The position numbers were made by a program, and so were the translations under genes. This document shows positions 33,274 to 45,242 of a stretch of DNA of 64,000 nucleotides, one piece after another. Position 1 is the stretch's first letter, and each line of letters begins with the position of its first letter. The notes beneath the pieces are model-generated. The model was not told the DNA's origin and ran no database searches. It worked only from the letters and a program-made list of their open reading frames with translations. This DNA comes from Bradyrhizobium sp. AUGA SZCCT0176 (GTDB lineage: Bacteria; Pseudomonadota; Alphaproteobacteria; Rhizobiales; Xanthobacteraceae): the NCBI RefSeq assembly GCF_018130145.1, contig NZ_JAFCMB010000004.1:62001-126000 (forward strand), written 5' to 3'.

Positions 33274-35349
33274 TCACTCCGCTGCCGTCAGCATTTGCCC
33301 GGACGCCAGGCGGGAACATTCCGCCATCACCGCCGACGCACGCGCGATCGGGTTGGTGAGGTAGAAATCCTCGACGGACGTCTTGAACGGCGTCTTGTCG
33401 ACGCCGCCGCCCTTGCCGGCCAGCGCCTTCACCTCTTCCGGCTTACCGGGCTCGATCTGGTCGATCCGGATCAGATGCGGCACGGCCTTGAAGAGCTCCT
33501 GGCGCAGCGCCTGAAGCGAGTCATAGGGCAGCTTCTTGCCCAGCACATCCGACAGCGCACGGACGATCGCCCAGTCCTCGCGCGCCTCGCCCGGCGGGAA
33601 CGCGGCGCGGTTGGCAATTTGCGCCCTGCCCTCGGTGTTGACGTAGATGCCGGATTTTTCGGTATAGGCCGCGCCCGGCAAAATGACGTCAGCGCGATGC
33701 GCGCCGCGGTCGCCATGGGTGCCCATATAGACCACGAAGGTCCCGTCCGGCACCTTGACGTCGTCAGCCCCTAGCAGGAACAGCACGTCGAGCGTGCCGA
33801 AGGTCGTCATTTGCGCGAGATTCAGGCTGCCCTTGCCGGCCGCAAAGCCGATATCGAGCGCGCCCGCGCGCGACGCGGTGTCCTGCAGCACACCAAAACC
33901 ATTCCAGCCCTCCTTGAGTGCGCCGACGTCGACCGCGAGTTTGGCAGCGAGCGCCAGCACCGCCGCGCCGTCATGGCGCGCCAGTGATCCGGCGCCGACC
34001 AGCACGATCGGGTTCTTGGCGCCCTTGAGCACCTCGGCGAAGGAATGCTTGCCGGCCGCGAGATCGCCGAGCGAGTCGGTACCGGCGCCGAGATAGTCGT
34101 AATCATAGGTCAGGTCGGCCTTGGCGCCGATGACGCCGATCTTGAGCCTTCCCGTGCGCCAGCGCTTGCGGATGCGGGCGTTGAGGACGGCGGCTTCCTT
34201 GCGCGGGTTCGATCCCACGATCAGCAGCGCGTCGGCCTGCTCGATCCCGGCAATGGTCGGATTGAAGATATAGGACGCGCGGCCTGTGCTGGGGTCGAAG
34301 GCGTCGCTGCCCTGCACCGCGAGATTGCTTGAGCCGCACTTCGCCAGCAGTTCCTTCAGCGCGAACATCTCTTCGACCGCGGCAAGGTCGCCGGCGATCG
34401 CACCGATCCGCTTGCCGTCGATACGGCCGGTCTTGGCAGCAATCGCCGCAAACGCTTCAGACCACGACGCGGCGCGGAGCTGGCCGTTCTGGCGGATATA
34501 GGGTCGGTCGAGCCGCTGGGTCCGCAGGCCGTCGACGATGTGACGGGTCTTGTCGGAAATCCATTCCTCGTTCACGGCCTCGTTGATGCGCGGCAGGATT
34601 CGCATCACCTCGCGGCCGCGGGTATCGACCCTGATCGCCGAGCCGACGCCGTCCATCACGTCGACCGACTGGGTCTTACCGAGCTCCCAGGGCCGCGCCG
34701 CAAAGGCATAGGGCTTCGAGGTCAGCGCGCCGACCGGGCAGATGTCGACGAGATTGCCCTGCAGTTCCGAAGTCAGCGCCGATTCCAGGTAGGTCGTGAT
34801 TTCCATGTCCTCGCCGCGGCCGGTCGCGCCCATTTCCGGCGCGCCGCAGACTTCGGCGGAGAAACGGACGCAGCGCGTGCACTGGATGCAGCGGTTCATC
34901 GAAGTCTTGACCAGCGCGCCCAGATATTTGTCCTCGACCGCGCGCTTGTTTTCGGCAAAGCGCGAGGTATCGACGCCGTAGCCCATCGCCTGGTCCTGCA
35001 GGTCGCACTCGCCGCCCTGGTCGCAGATCGGGCAATCCAGCGGATGGTTGATCAGCAGGAATTCCATCACGCCTTCGCGCGCCTTCTTCACCATCGGCGA
35101 ACGCGTCGAGATTTCCGGCGGCTCGCCCTTCGGACCCGGACGGCAATCGCGCACGCCCCAGGCGCAGCTTGCGACCGGCTTCGGACCGCCCTTCACCTCG
35201 ACAAGGCACATCCGGCAATTGCCGGCGATCGACAGCCGCTCGTGGTAGCAGAAGCGCGGAATTTCGGCGCCCGCGGCCTCGCACGCCTGCAGCAGCGTGT
35301 ACTCCGGGGGGACATCGATCTCTTTGCCATCGACGATGAGTTTGGTCAT
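33274..35349 (-). CDS. nuoG: NADH-quinone oxidoreductase subunit G
   Basis: 691-aa peripheral-arm subunit carrying N1b, N4 and N5. The N-terminal 2Fe-2S ligands lie in [19 protein letters not shown], the His/Cys ligands of N5 in [20 protein letters not shown], and N4 in [18 protein letters not shown] with a later Cys in [14 protein letters not shown]. The C-terminal molybdopterin-oxidoreductase-like domain is non-catalytic here. It is separated from nuoF by an unknown ORF. Confidence 0.95.
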   Translation of the reverse strand: MTKLIVDGKEIDVPPEYTLLQACEAAGAEIPRFCYHERLSIAGNCRMCLVEVKGGPKPVASCAWGVRDCRPGPKGEPPEISTRSPMVKKAREGVMEFLLINHPLDCPICDQGGECDLQDQAMGYGVDTSRFAENKRAVEDKYLGALVKTSMNRCIQCTRCVRFSAEVCGAPEMGATGRGEDMEITTYLESALTSELQGNLVDICPVGALTSKPYAFAARPWELGKTQSVDVMDGVGSAIRVDTRGREVMRILPRINEAVNEEWISDKTRHIVDGLRTQRLDRPYIRQNGQLRAASWSEAFAAIAAKTGRIDGKRIGAIAGDLAAVEEMFALKELLAKCGSSNLAVQGSDAFDPSTGRASYIFNPTIAGIEQADALLIVGSNPRKEAAVLNARIRKRWRTGRLKIGVIGAKADLTYDYDYLGAGTDSLGDLAAGKHSFAEVLKGAKNPIVLVGAGSLARHDGAAVLALAAKLAVDVGALKEGWNGFGVLQDTASRAGALDIGFAAGKGSLNLAQMTTFGTLDVLFLLGADDVKVPDGTFVVYMGTHGDRGAHRADVILPGAAYTEKSGIYVNTEGRAQIANRAAFPPGEAREDWAIVRALSDVLGKKLPYDSLQALRQELFKAVPHLIRIDQIEPGKPEEVKALAGKGGGVDKTPFKTSVEDFYLTNPIARASAVMAECSRLASGQMLTAAE

Positions 35350-35356
35350 TGCGCTC

Positions 35357-35850
35357 TCAAGTCTTTCCGAGCTTGCAGTCGGGTGGTGTAACGCTTGATG
35401 TCTTCAGCGACGCCTTGATCCATTGCTGGGTCTCGGCGCCATAGGTGGCCAGATAGGCCGGCTGCGCCGCGTTCTTCTCGCACAGGAACGGCAGATGCGG
35501 CTTCAAATCGTAATCGCAGGAGGCCTGCCATTCGCGCTTTCCCGCGAACGCGCCGATCGCTTCCTCGCACGCGTAGAGGAAGTAGGTGACGAAGCTCTCG
35601 TACTGAACCTGCTCGTCGCGGCCGGAAGCCTTGATCTTGTCGTAGTCCGGCTGCGCGAACTTCGGATTCTTGAACGCCAGGTCGGTGTAGCCCAGAAACG
35701 CCTGCCGCGCGCTGGTCGCGCGGCTGCCGGTGCGGATCTCGTTGATCTGGAGCAGGATCGCAACAAAGCCGAGCAGCGCCACGGTCGCCTGCGCCATCTG
35801 CGCCAGCGTTCCGTATCTCTGCCACCAAAAGCTCGGTTGCGACATGGACA

Positions 35851-35851
<1 letters not shown>
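35357..35851 (-). CDS. Unknown protein encoded between nuoF and nuoG
   Basis: 164 aa with one hydrophobic helix near the N-terminus (LAQMAQATVALLGFVAILLQ) and a soluble C-terminal domain rich in aromatic residues with three Cys (FLYACEEAIG, ASCDYDLKPHLPFLC). No family recognised. The start ATG overlaps the nuoF TAA (TAATG), so it is co-translated with complex I genes; an in-frame ATG two codons later is an alternative. It could be an accessory or assembly factor, but this rests on position only. Confidence 0.75.
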
Positions 35852-37176
<1,325 letters not shown>

Positions 37177-37194
37177 GACCAGAACTTCCCGGGA

Positions 37195-37410
37195 TCAACG
37201 TTTGGACTGAGAGTAAGCGAGCCCCGCGGCGCATCCGCCGAAGGTCAGCGCCCACAACAAAGCGGAATCAAGCGAGGCGCTCAGCGCGTAGCGCTGCAGC
37301 AGAAAAATGAACGTCGCCGCGGCCAGGGCGTGAAGGGTCATCAACTGCCAGGTCTTCATCGCAGCGGCCCTCCCCGGCCCGCCCGTTCGCAAGATGCGAT
37401 CGCGCGTCAT
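37195..37410 (-). CDS. Small two-helix membrane protein between nuoE and nuoF
   Basis: 71-aa protein; the ATG at 37410 overlaps the nuoE TGA by 4 nt (ATGA). It has two hydrophobic segments ([20 protein letters not shown] and [19 protein letters not shown]). An internal Met 17 codons in ([11 protein letters not shown]) is an alternative start. Small unknown membrane proteins also occur at this place in other alphaproteobacterial nuo operons. Function unknown. Confidence 0.65.
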   Translation of the reverse strand: MTRDRILRTGGPGRAAAMKTWQLMTLHALAAATFIFLLQRYALSASLDSALLWALTFGGCAAGLAYSQSKR

Positions 37411-38018
37411 GTAGTTTCCTTCAGCGTTGTCGGGCCGCCCACCGGCGCCGAGAACTGACGGTCGATCTGCGGTCCAGGCTTTGGCGGATTGCCGGAGGCA
37501 AAGCCGTCCAGCACCTTGCCGAAGTTTTCCTTGTTCAGGTCCTCGTAGGTGTCCTTCCAGATCAGCACCATCGGCGCGTTGACGCATGCGCCCAGGCACT
37601 CGACCTCTTCCCAGCTGAAATTGCCGTCCTTCGACAGGTGGAAGGGATCGTGATGGATGCGGCTCTGGCACACTTTGATGATGTCTTCCGCGCCGCGCAG
37701 GCGGCACGGCGTGGTGCCGCAGACCTGGACATGGGCTTTCTTGCCGACCGGCTGCAGCTGGAACATGGTGTAGAAGGTCGCGACCTCGAGCACGCGGATG
37801 TAGGGCATATCCAGGAGATCCGCGACCGCGCGGATCGCGGCTTCCGAAACCCATCCCTCATGCTGCTCCTGCACGCGCCACAGGATCGCAATCACCGCCG
37901 ACGCCTGGCGTCCGGGCGGATACTTCTCGATCTGCTTCTTCGCCCAGGCGAGGTTCTCCTCGGAGAACGCAAAGCTCGCGGGCTGCAATTCCTTTGGTGC
38001 AAGGCGGCGGACGGACAT
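37407..38018 (-). CDS. nuoE: NADH-quinone oxidoreductase subunit E
   Basis: 203-aa thioredoxin-like 2Fe-2S subunit with cluster N1a. The four ligand Cys are in [13 protein letters not shown] and [13 protein letters not shown]. The C-terminal tail of about 40 residues ([16 protein letters not shown]) is longer than in E. coli, as usual in alphaproteobacteria. It starts 3 nt after the FkbM methyltransferase stop. Confidence 0.95.
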   Translation of the reverse strand: MSVRRLAPKELQPASFAFSEENLAWAKKQIEKYPPGRQASAVIAILWRVQEQHEGWVSEAAIRAVADLLDMPYIRVLEVATFYTMFQLQPVGKKAHVQVCGTTPCRLRGAEDIIKVCQSRIHHDPFHLSKDGNFSWEEVECLGACVNAPMVLIWKDTYEDLNKENFGKVLDGFASGNPPKPGPQIDRQFSAPVGGPTTLKETT

Positions 38019-38021
38019 CGT

Positions 38022-38990
38022 TCAGTCTCTCATTGCGCGCGGGGCTGCGGCTTTCGCATTGAGCGCATTGATCCGGTCGAGCCAGAATGCGCTTGCGGTG
38101 CCGAACACGTTGTAGCCGACGTGGGTTGAAACCTTGATGCGATCGAGGATGGAAAGGTCGGTCACGGTTTCAAGGCGATTGCTGCGCGGATCGTAGACGA
38201 TCAGCTTCAGCGGGGTCTGGTCGAGGATGTAGCGCGACACGGTATGCTGGGGATCGTTGCCGTGCTCCTCGCACAGGATCACGCTGTCGGCCTCCAGCAG
38301 CCGCTTGCCGCCCTTCATGGCCTCGATCTCGACGCCTTCGACGTCGAGCTTGATCAGGAATTTTCCGCCGGCCGTAACCTTGCCGTCGTCGATCAGATTG
38401 TCGAGCGCGATGACAGGCACTTCCTCGCCAGCGGTCTGGTCGCCGGCGATGCTGAAGGCCTCATGCTTGGTGCCGCTCAATCGCGCAGTGCCGCGCGCGG
38501 CGCCGATCGCGCATCTCATCGCTTCGAAGCGGTTGCCGTTGAGTCTCGCGTTGTTGGCCAGCTTCGGGAAATTCTGCCCCGACGGCTCGATCGCGATCGC
38601 CTTGTGCGAGCCGAACGGCTTGCTTGAGACCAGCACCGACCAGTAGCCGTAATTGGCGCCGCAATCGAGCAGCGTGTAGTCGACGTCGACCGATTCCCGG
38701 AACAGCAATTCGAGTTCGTTCTCATAGGCGAACGAACGGTTGAGCAGCTTGCTCCAGTAGCCGTCGCCATAGGGGAATGCGAATGTCGCGTCCGCATTCA
38801 GCCTGACGTCGATGTCGCGCTCGGGCAACGTCCTGCGCAGCAGGTTGGCGCACATGTTGTAGCCGCGATGCGAAAAGTTCGACGATATTTTCGATCCCAG
38901 CGTCAGCGCCACCGCAGCCAGCCGCTCCCACGGGTTGGCGCCTTCAAGCGCACCCGAAGCCCGGTCAAACTGGATTGGCGGCTGCGCCAT
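38022..38990 (-). CDS. FkbM-family methyltransferase inside the nuo operon
   Basis: 322-aa SAM-dependent methyltransferase. The motif I region is YTLLDCGANYGYWSVLV, followed by AIAIEPSGQNFPKLANNARL and LIKLDVEGVEIEAMKGG, the FkbM signature. The start at 38990 shares its A with the nuoD stop (TGATG), so it is translationally coupled to complex I genes and followed within 4 nt by nuoE. FkbM enzymes usually methylate sugar or polyketide hydroxyls; the substrate here is unknown. The location suggests either a passenger gene or modification linked to respiration. Confidence 0.85.
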   Translation of the reverse strand: MAQPPIQFDRASGALEGANPWERLAAVALTLGSKISSNFSHRGYNMCANLLRRTLPERDIDVRLNADATFAFPYGDGYWSKLLNRSFAYENELELLFRESVDVDYTLLDCGANYGYWSVLVSSKPFGSHKAIAIEPSGQNFPKLANNARLNGNRFEAMRCAIGAARGTARLSGTKHEAFSIAGDQTAGEEVPVIALDNLIDDGKVTAGGKFLIKLDVEGVEIEAMKGGKRLLEADSVILCEEHGNDPQHTVSRYILDQTPLKLIVYDPRSNRLETVTDLSILDRIKVSTHVGYNVFGTASAFWLDRINALNAKAAAPRAMRD

Positions 38991-40180
38991 CACCGATCGA
39001 CCTCTCCGAACACGATGTCGAGCGAGCCGAGGATGGCCGAGACGTCGGCGAGCAGATGGCCCTTGCAGATGTGGTCCATCGCCTGCAGATGGGCAAAGCC
39101 CGGCGCGCGGATCTTGCACTTGTAGGGCTTGTTGCTGCCGTCGGCGACCAGGTAGACGCCGAACTCGCCCTTTGGCGCCTCGACCGCGGCGTAGACTTCG
39201 CCGGCCGGCACGCGAACGCCCTCGGTATAGAGCTTGAAGTGATGGATCAGCGCTTCCATCGAGCGCTTCATCTCGCCGCGCCGCGGCGGCGCGATCTTGT
39301 TGTCCTCGACGACGACAGGCCCCTGCCCGTCCGGCGCCCGCAGCTTGGCGATGCACTGCTTCATGATGCGCACCGACTGGCGCATCTCTTCCATGCGGAT
39401 GCAGTAGCGGTCGTAGCAGTCGCCGTTCTTGCCGATCGGAATGTCGAAATCCATCTCGGCATAGCATTCATAAGGCTGCGACTTGCGCAGATCCCAGGCA
39501 GCACCGGAGCCGCGCACCATCACGCCGGAGAAACCCCACTCCCAGGCTTCTTTCAGCGGCACCACGCCGATATCGACGTTGCGCTGCTTGAAGATGCGGT
39601 TGCCGGTGAGCAGCGTTTCGAGGTCGGCGACGACCTGCAGGAACGGATCGCACCAGGCGTCGATGTCGTCGATCAGTTTTGGCGGCAAATCCTGATGCAC
39701 GCCGCCGAGGCGGAAGTACGCCGCATGCATGCGCGAGCCGGAAGCGCGCTCATAGAACACCATCAGCTTTTCGCGTTCTTCAAAACCCCACAGCGGCGGG
39801 GTCAGCGCGCCGACGTCCATCGCCTGCGTGGTGACGTTGAGCAGATGCGACAGGATGCGGCCGATCTCGCTATAGAGCACCCGGATCAATTGCCCGCGGC
39901 GCGGCACCGTGATGCCCAGCAACTTTTCCGCCGCGAGGCAGAACGCATGTTCCTGGTTCATCGGCGCGACGTAATCGAGCCGGTCGAAATACGGGATCGC
40001 CTGCAGATAAGTTTTCTGCTCGATCAGCTTTTCGGTGCCGCGATGCAAGAGGCCGATGTGCGGATCGACGCGCGCGACGACCTCGCCGTCCAGTTCGAGC
40101 ACGAGACGCAGAACGCCATGGGCTGCCGGATGCTGCGGTCCAAAGTTGATCGTGAAATTTCGAAGATTCTGTTCGTTCAT
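38990..40180 (-). CDS. nuoD: NADH-quinone oxidoreductase subunit D
   Basis: 396-aa 49-kDa-type subunit lining the quinone pocket. It has [20 protein letters not shown] at the N-terminus, with the quinone-site His in that motif, and later the conserved [18 protein letters not shown] and [14 protein letters not shown]-terminus. NuoC is a separate gene, ending 2 nt upstream, so this is not the fused CD type. Confidence 0.96.
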   Translation of the reverse strand: MNEQNLRNFTINFGPQHPAAHGVLRLVLELDGEVVARVDPHIGLLHRGTEKLIEQKTYLQAIPYFDRLDYVAPMNQEHAFCLAAEKLLGITVPRRGQLIRVLYSEIGRILSHLLNVTTQAMDVGALTPPLWGFEEREKLMVFYERASGSRMHAAYFRLGGVHQDLPPKLIDDIDAWCDPFLQVVADLETLLTGNRIFKQRNVDIGVVPLKEAWEWGFSGVMVRGSGAAWDLRKSQPYECYAEMDFDIPIGKNGDCYDRYCIRMEEMRQSVRIMKQCIAKLRAPDGQGPVVVEDNKIAPPRRGEMKRSMEALIHHFKLYTEGVRVPAGEVYAAVEAPKGEFGVYLVADGSNKPYKCKIRAPGFAHLQAMDHICKGHLLADVSAILGSLDIVFGEVDR

Positions 40181-40182
40181 GG

Positions 40183-40794
40183 TCAGGCCTTCGGCTCCGC
40201 CTTCTCATCGCCGGGCAGCGGATAGTCAGCGCCTTCCCATGGCGAGAGGAAATCGAACTTGCGGAATTCCTGGTTGAGACGGACGGGTTCGTACAACACC
40301 CGCTTCTCCTGGTCGTCGTAACGCACCTCGACGAAGCCGGTGAGCGGGAAATCCTTGCGCAGCGGATGGCCGTCGAAGCCGTAATCGGTCAGCAGGCGGC
40401 GCATGTCGGGATGGCCGGTGAAGATCACGCCATAGAGGTCGTAGCATTCGCGTTCGAACCAGTCGGCGCCGGGAAACACGTCGATGATCGAGGGCACCTG
40501 CGTGGTCTCGTCGGCCTCGGCGCGCACGCGGAGGCGACCGTTCAGCGTCGGGGACAGGAAGTGATAGATCACGTCGAAGCGTTTTTCGCGGCCGGGATAA
40601 TCCACCGCCGTGACGTCGATGATGCTGACGAAACGGCAGGAGGGATCGTCGCGCAGGAATTTAACGACCTCGACGATTTTGGTCGCGTCGACCGTGATCG
40701 TGAGCTCGTTGTACGCGACCGCGTGGGCGCTGGCCGCACCCGGAAGCGCGCTAACAATCGTCTGCCCCAAGGCGTCGAGCTTGCCGTCGTCCAT
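40183..40794 (-). CDS. nuoC: NADH-quinone oxidoreductase subunit C
   Basis: 203-aa 30-kDa subunit of the peripheral arm. It has the family signature [20 protein letters not shown] with [17 protein letters not shown] and the C-terminal [13 protein letters not shown]. It contacts NuoD, encoded immediately downstream. Confidence 0.96.
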   Translation of the reverse strand: MDDGKLDALGQTIVSALPGAASAHAVAYNELTITVDATKIVEVVKFLRDDPSCRFVSIIDVTAVDYPGREKRFDVIYHFLSPTLNGRLRVRAEADETTQVPSIIDVFPGADWFERECYDLYGVIFTGHPDMRRLLTDYGFDGHPLRKDFPLTGFVEVRYDDQEKRVLYEPVRLNQEFRKFDFLSPWEGADYPLPGDEKAEPKA

Positions 40795-40806
40795 TGACCT
40801 GAAACC

Positions 40807-41403
40807 TTAGCGTTCGATGGTGCCGATGCGCCGGATCTTCTTCTGCAACAGCAACACGCCGTAGAGCAGCGCTTCCGCCGTCGGAGGGCAGCCGGGCACG
40901 TAGATGTCGATCGGCACGATCCGGTCGCAGCCGCGCACGACCGAATAGGAATAGTGATAATAGCCGCCGCCATTGGCGCACGACCCCATCGAGATCACGT
41001 AGCGCGGCTCCGGCATCTGGTCGTAGACCTTGCGCAACGCCGGCGCCATTTTGTTGGTCAGCGTCCCCGCAACGATCATGACGTCGGACTGCCGCGGCGA
41101 AGCGCGCGGCGCAAAGCCGAAGCGCTCGACGTCGTAACGCGGCATCGACACCTGCATCATCTCGACGGCGCAGCAGGCCAGACCGAACGTCATCCACATC
41201 AGCGAGCCGGTGCGCGCCCAGGTGATGAGATCGTCGGTCGCGGCGACGAAGAAGCCCTTGTCGGAAAGCTCGTGATTGACCTCGAGGAAGTACGGGTCAT
41301 TGGCGCCGACCGGCTTGCCGGTCGAGGGATCGATAATGCCGGTCGCGGCCGGTGCGATCACCGGCGAAGACCCATGCGATACGGCGGTGGGGCTCAATCC
41401 CAT
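40807..41403 (-). CDS. nuoB: NADH-quinone oxidoreductase subunit B
   Basis: 198-aa subunit holding N2, the terminal cluster. The ligand Cys are in [30 protein letters not shown] and [17 protein letters not shown]. The start at 41403 ([11 protein letters not shown]) overlaps the end of nuoA by 10 nt and fits the family length better than the longer open frame. Confidence 0.95.
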   Translation of the reverse strand: MGLSPTAVSHGSSPVIAPAATGIIDPSTGKPVGANDPYFLEVNHELSDKGFFVAATDDLITWARTGSLMWMTFGLACCAVEMMQVSMPRYDVERFGFAPRASPRQSDVMIVAGTLTNKMAPALRKVYDQMPEPRYVISMGSCANGGGYYHYSYSVVRGCDRIVPIDIYVPGCPPTAEALLYGVLLLQKKIRRIGTIER

Positions 41404-41759
41404 TCGAGCGCGCCTTTCTTCCATTCGTAGGCAAAGCCGACCGTGAGGACGGCGAGGAACACCATCATCGACCAGAAGCCGGTGGCGCCGAGCTTGCCGA
41501 AAGCCACCGCCCACGGAAACAGGAACGCCACTTCGAGGTCGAAGATGATGAAAAGGATCGCCACCAGATAGAAGCGGACGTCGAATTTCATGCGGGCGTC
41601 ATCGAAAGCGTTGAATCCGCATTCATAGGCGGAAAGCTTTTCCGGATCGGGCTGCTGGAACGCGACGAGGAACGGGGCAATCAACAGCGCCAGACCGATC
41701 AGGCTTGCCACCCCGATAAACACCATAAGTGGAAGGTAATTCTGCAGGATGCCGTTCAT
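41394..41759 (-). CDS. nuoA: NADH-quinone oxidoreductase subunit A
   Basis: 121-aa, three-helix membrane subunit and first gene of the operon. The start at 41759 ([14 protein letters not shown]) gives the usual length. It has the conserved loop [20 protein letters not shown] and [21 protein letters not shown]. The operon promoter must lie in the gene-free region to the right. Confidence 0.95.
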   Translation of the reverse strand: MNGILQNYLPLMVFIGVASLIGLALLIAPFLVAFQQPDPEKLSAYECGFNAFDDARMKFDVRFYLVAILFIIFDLEVAFLFPWAVAFGKLGATGFWSMMVFLAVLTVGFAYEWKKGALEWD

Positions 41760-42633
41760 CGGCGGGACCTTTTCCTGCGGTTTCGGACAGCCGCAGATTC
41801 GCTGATTGGAATTATTCTTGAGGCTTAGCGCAGCGCAACAGAGGGCGCAAGACAAGCTATTTTTACGGTCTAACCGGCGCTACCGTGCCGTGGACAACTC
41901 AGGAAAGCCGGGCGCACCCGCCGCCACCCGACCTGCACTTAGCAGCATTTTTTGGGCGTGCTCCTCGCGCAATCCGTTCGCCCGAACCCTGCTCATGCGC
42001 GGCCCATTTGGGTTTACCGATCAACCAACAGAATGTCGGGGTTCGCCGGTCAGTTGTTCACGGTGTGCATGCTGATGCAGGGTTCAGAACCATGGTCGCC
42101 GTACGGGCGCGACTTCATTTCTGGCCAGCTGTCATCTCGGTCCGATCTTTGCGATCGTTTAAGACCGTCGCCAGGCCGAGCAGGCAGGCGCCCGCTTCCG
42201 CGATCATCCTGTTGAGCTCGATCTGCTTCGGCCAAGGGCATAGGAACGCTGGCGGTCGGCGGGGTCAATGACGCTGAAGAGCAACGATGGTGCCAATGCC
42301 GTGAGCCGGGCGCTGCTGTCGGCCGCGGTCACGACCACGCTCGGCGCGCCGCCGTTCAGCTGGGCCGCGCAGTCGATACGCGAGGACATCAAACGGGCAG
42401 TTGAGCCGGTTTTGGATTTATCCTGTTGTTATTGCTTATATTTAACGTCTAAGCGCTCGACTTGCCTTCGCCGCACCAACCGACCGGCCGCCTAAGGACG
42501 CCGAAAAGGCGCAAAATCGCCTCGAAAACCCGCCGGACGAAACCATTTCACGGAATCCACGAAACCGTCCCGAAACAGACGGGGCGTACATCTCTCGCCA
42601 TCAGATGGCGCATAGACGCCTCGGAGGCATCAC
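41760..42633. other. Approximately 870-bp region without an accepted gene
   Basis: Lies between the divergent nuoA and the 66-aa protein gene, and must hold the nuo promoter. A plus-strand frame at 42268-42495 (75 codons) has no ribosome site or family and was not accepted. The interval 42410-42455 is strikingly A/T-rich (TTTTGGATTTATCC, TTGCTTATATTTAACG) against a GC-rich background and may be promoter DNA. No tRNA or clear repeat seen. Confidence 0.5.
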
Positions 42634-42834
42634 ATGAACCACTCAATTCACTCGGCAGACCGTTCGACCCACCTGAAGATCGTGGTTGTGGCGCTCGTGG
42701 CTGGTATCGCGGTGGCAGCTTTCGGCATCTCGGCGCGCACCAATTCGGAATACACCCAGACGGCCCAGACCCAGGTCGTGAAGGCAGGCAAGCCGGTGGT
42801 CATCACCAGCTCGCAGACCTCGGCGGTCCGCTAA
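42634..42834 (+). CDS. Small hypothetical single-helix protein
   Basis: 66 aa starting MNHSIHSADRSTHLK, with GGAGGCATC upstream. One hydrophobic segment (IVVVALVAGIAVAAFGISA) acts as signal or membrane anchor, and a short Thr/Gln/Ser-rich tail follows (SEYTQTAQTQVVKAG). A good terminator follows 30 nt later, supporting a real monocistronic gene. Function unknown. Confidence 0.65.
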   Translation: MNHSIHSADRSTHLKIVVVALVAGIAVAAFGISARTNSEYTQTAQTQVVKAGKPVVITSSQTSAVR

Positions 42835-42864
42835 AGGGGTTTCGTTCTCAGCACCGGCAAGACG

Positions 42865-42886
42865 GCCGCCTTCGGGCGGCTTTTTT
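42865..42886 (+). terminator. Rho-independent terminator after the 66-aa gene
   Basis: GCCGCC, loop TTCG, GGCGGC, then TTTTTT (42881-42886): a perfect 6-bp stem with a stable tetraloop. Confidence 0.85.
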
Positions 42887-42995
42887 GTTGGCCGCACCGC
42901 CACTTCTGACGCACGCTGGAACTATCGGAACGCGTGTGAGCGCGACCGAGTTCCAGTCCGACGATTGGGCGATTTGTCTTTAAGCCATTGAGAAA

Positions 42996-43072
42996 TGGCG
43001 CGAGAGACGGGACTCGAACCCGCGGCCTCCGCCGTGACAGGGCGGCGCTCTAACCAACTGAGCTACTCCCGC
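42996..43072 (-). tRNA. tRNA-Asp (GUC)
   Basis: 77 nt on the minus strand with CCA encoded. Acceptor GCGGGAG pairs with CTCTCGC (one G-U pair). D-arm TAGCTCAGTTGGTTAGAGC. Anticodon stem CCGCC/GGCGG around loop CTGTCAC, giving anticodon GTC. T-arm GGTTCGAGTCC. Confidence 0.97.
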
Positions 43073-43299
43073 GGATGCGTAATCACGTCTTGATCCGCGC
43101 AGAAGCGAGGACTTAAAGGGCCTCCTTGTTTTAGTCAAGGACGTTGCGAATCCCCTTGTCAAATGGGCCTTTTTGCGATGCCGATGCAAATAACGGCCTA
43201 TTTGCAGGCAAAACAGCGTAGGCACCCGCCACCCGAATCGTTTAAGGCCTGATACGCCTAAGTTTCCGTAAAGCCATTCATCACCGAGGAGGGCCGAAT

Positions 43300-43599
43300 A
43301 TGGCGAAGAAAGCAGCGACTCCGGCGACGATCACGCTGAAGCATCTGGCAGCGGCAATCGCTGAGGACCAGGAATTGTCCAAAAAGCAGGCTGAGTCGAT
43401 TCTGAGCGACATGGTCACCATGATCACCAAGCACCTGAAGAAGGGCGAGCGCATCCGCATCGTCGGTCTCGGCATTCTCCAGGTTCGCAAGCGCGCCGCC
43501 CGCATGGGCCGCAACCCCGCCACCGGCGAAGCCATCCAGATCAAGGCCAGCAAGAAGGTTGCCTTCCGCGCGGCCAAGGAACTCAAGGAAGCCGTCTAA
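43300..43599 (+). CDS. hupB: DNA-binding protein HU
   Basis: 99-aa nucleoid protein of the HU/IHF family. It is basic with the dimer core (LSKKQAESILSDMVTMITKH) and beta-arm region GRNPATGEAIQIKASKKVAF containing the intercalating Pro. It compacts and bends DNA. In this genus it lies in the lon-hupB neighbourhood, here separated from lon by inserted genes. Confidence 0.95.
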   Translation: MAKKAATPATITLKHLAAAIAEDQELSKKQAESILSDMVTMITKHLKKGERIRIVGLGILQVRKRAARMGRNPATGEAIQIKASKKVAFRAAKELKEAV

Positions 43600-43625
43600 G
43601 CGACGCGCTTTAAGGTCCGACATTC

Positions 43626-43664
43626 AAGCGCCGTTCCGGGGGCCCGGAATGGCGCTTTTGTTTT
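43626..43664 (+). terminator. Rho-independent terminator of hupB
   Basis: AAGCGCC-GTTCCGGG pairs with CCCGGAAT-GGCGCTT (one internal mismatch-type pair) followed by TTGTTTT. It lies 27 nt after the hupB stop. Confidence 0.85.
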
Positions 43665-43707
43665 GAGGAAGGCCCGCCGGGAATTCTGCCGTCTGGAGGA
43701 CTTTGCG

Positions 43708-43938
43708 ATGATCCGCTCGGCGGTGGGTTGGTTGTGCGCGGGGCTCGGCTGCCTTTTCGGGCTCGCATTTTATGAACGCTACTGGCGTTGGCGGGACTGC
43801 TTCAACGAACTTGGCCGCTGCTATGATTCGAAATCGCGGGAAGTATTCCTCGAACAGGCCGGCATCGCCTGGGGCAGCCTCACCGTCATTTGTTTCACCA
43901 TTGCGGTGGTTCTGCTGGTGCTGATACGTCGACGCTAG
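43708..43938 (+). CDS. Small hypothetical membrane protein
   Basis: 76 aa; the start at 43708 follows GGAGGA (43695-43700). Two hydrophobic segments (VGWLCAGLGCLFGLAFYERY and WGSLTVICFTIAVVLLVLI) flank a loop with two Cys (WRDCFNELGRCYDSKS). No family recognised. It ends 32 nt before pepT. Confidence 0.6.
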   Translation: MIRSAVGWLCAGLGCLFGLAFYERYWRWRDCFNELGRCYDSKSREVFLEQAGIAWGSLTVICFTIAVVLLVLIRRR

Positions 43939-43970
43939 ATCGAGATGAATTCGAGCGCTACGATACAGCC

Positions 43971-45221
43971 ATGACCACAATCAAATTCACCCACGGTGTC
44001 ACCGAGCGCTTCCTGCGCTATGTCGTGATCGATACCCAGTCGGATCCGGCGTCGCCGACCTGCCCTTCCACCGAGAAGCAAAAAGACCTCGGCCGCGTGC
44101 TGGCGGCCGAACTGCGGGAGATGGGCCTCTCCGACGCCCATCTCGACGAGCACGGCTATGTCTACGCGACCATCCCGGCCAATTCAGACAAGAAGGTGCC
44201 GGTGATCTGCTTCTGCTCGCACATGGACACCTCGCCGGATTGCAGCGGCAAGGACGTCAAGCCGCAGATCGTGCGCAATTATCGTGGCGGCGACATCGTG
44301 CTGCCGGCTGATACGACGCAGGTGATTCGATTCGCCGATCATCCGGCGCTTGCCGACCAGATCGGCAACGACATCGTCACGACCGACGGCACCACGCTAT
44401 TGGGCGCCGACAACAAGGCCGGTCTCGCCGAGATCATGGATGCCGCGCAGTTCCTGATCAACAATCCGCAAGTGAAGCACGGCGCCATCAAGATCCTGTT
44501 CACGCCGGACGAAGAGATCGGCCGCGGCGTCGACAAGGTCGACTTGAAAAAGCTCGGCGCCGACTTCGCCTACACGATGGATGGCGAGACCGCGGGGAAT
44601 ATCGAGGACGAGACGTTTTCGGCCGATGGCGCCACCATCACCATCGAGGGCGTCAGCACCCATCCGGGTTTTGCCAAGGGCAAGATGGAGCACGCCATCA
44701 AGATCGCCGCCGCCATCGTCGATCGCCTGCCGAAGGAAACCTGCTCGCCGGAGACCACCGAAGGCAAGCAAGGTTTTCTGCATCCGATCGGCATTTCCGG
44801 TGCACTGGAAAAAGCCACCGTCGGCTTCATCGTGCGCGATTTCACCAACGAGGGCCTGAAGGAAAAAGAGGCGCTGCTGGAGGGCATCGTCAAGGACGTG
44901 ATGAAGGACTATCCGCGCTCGACCTACCGGATGGAGGTCAAGCACCAGTATCGCAACATGAAGCAGGTGATCGACCGCCACCCCGAAATCGTCACTTACG
45001 CGATCGAGGCGATCCGCCGTGCCGGCTTGACGCCGGTGCGCAGCTCGATCCGCGGCGGCACCGACGGCTCGCGGCTGTCGTTCATGGGACTGCCCTGCCC
45101 CAACATCTTCGCCGGCGAGCACGCATTCCACTCGCGGCTGGAATGGGTCAGCGTGCAAGACATGGAAAAGGCCGTGCAGACCATCGTGCATCTGGCGATG
45201 ATCTGGGAAGAAAAGGCCTAG
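43971..45221 (+). CDS. pepT: Peptidase T (aminotripeptidase)
   Basis: 416-aa zinc M20 peptidase that removes N-terminal residues from tripeptides. Metal and catalytic motifs are present: CFCSHMDTSPD, TLLGADNKAGLAEIM, FTPDEEIGRG, YTMDGETAG and FAGEHAFHSRLEW. Length is normal. Cytoplasmic. Confidence 0.93.
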   Translation: MTTIKFTHGVTERFLRYVVIDTQSDPASPTCPSTEKQKDLGRVLAAELREMGLSDAHLDEHGYVYATIPANSDKKVPVICFCSHMDTSPDCSGKDVKPQIVRNYRGGDIVLPADTTQVIRFADHPALADQIGNDIVTTDGTTLLGADNKAGLAEIMDAAQFLINNPQVKHGAIKILFTPDEEIGRGVDKVDLKKLGADFAYTMDGETAGNIEDETFSADGATITIEGVSTHPGFAKGKMEHAIKIAAAIVDRLPKETCSPETTEGKQGFLHPIGISGALEKATVGFIVRDFTNEGLKEKEALLEGIVKDVMKDYPRSTYRMEVKHQYRNMKQVIDRHPEIVTYAIEAIRRAGLTPVRSSIRGGTDGSRLSFMGLPCPNIFAGEHAFHSRLEWVSVQDMEKAVQTIVHLAMIWEEKA

Positions 45222-45242
45222 CTGACGAGCGGGAGCGATAGT

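Noticed and set aside
42268..42495. 75-codon plus-strand frame between nuoA and the 66-aa gene
   Set aside because: No ribosome site, domain or terminator; composition typical of chance frames in GC-rich DNA.
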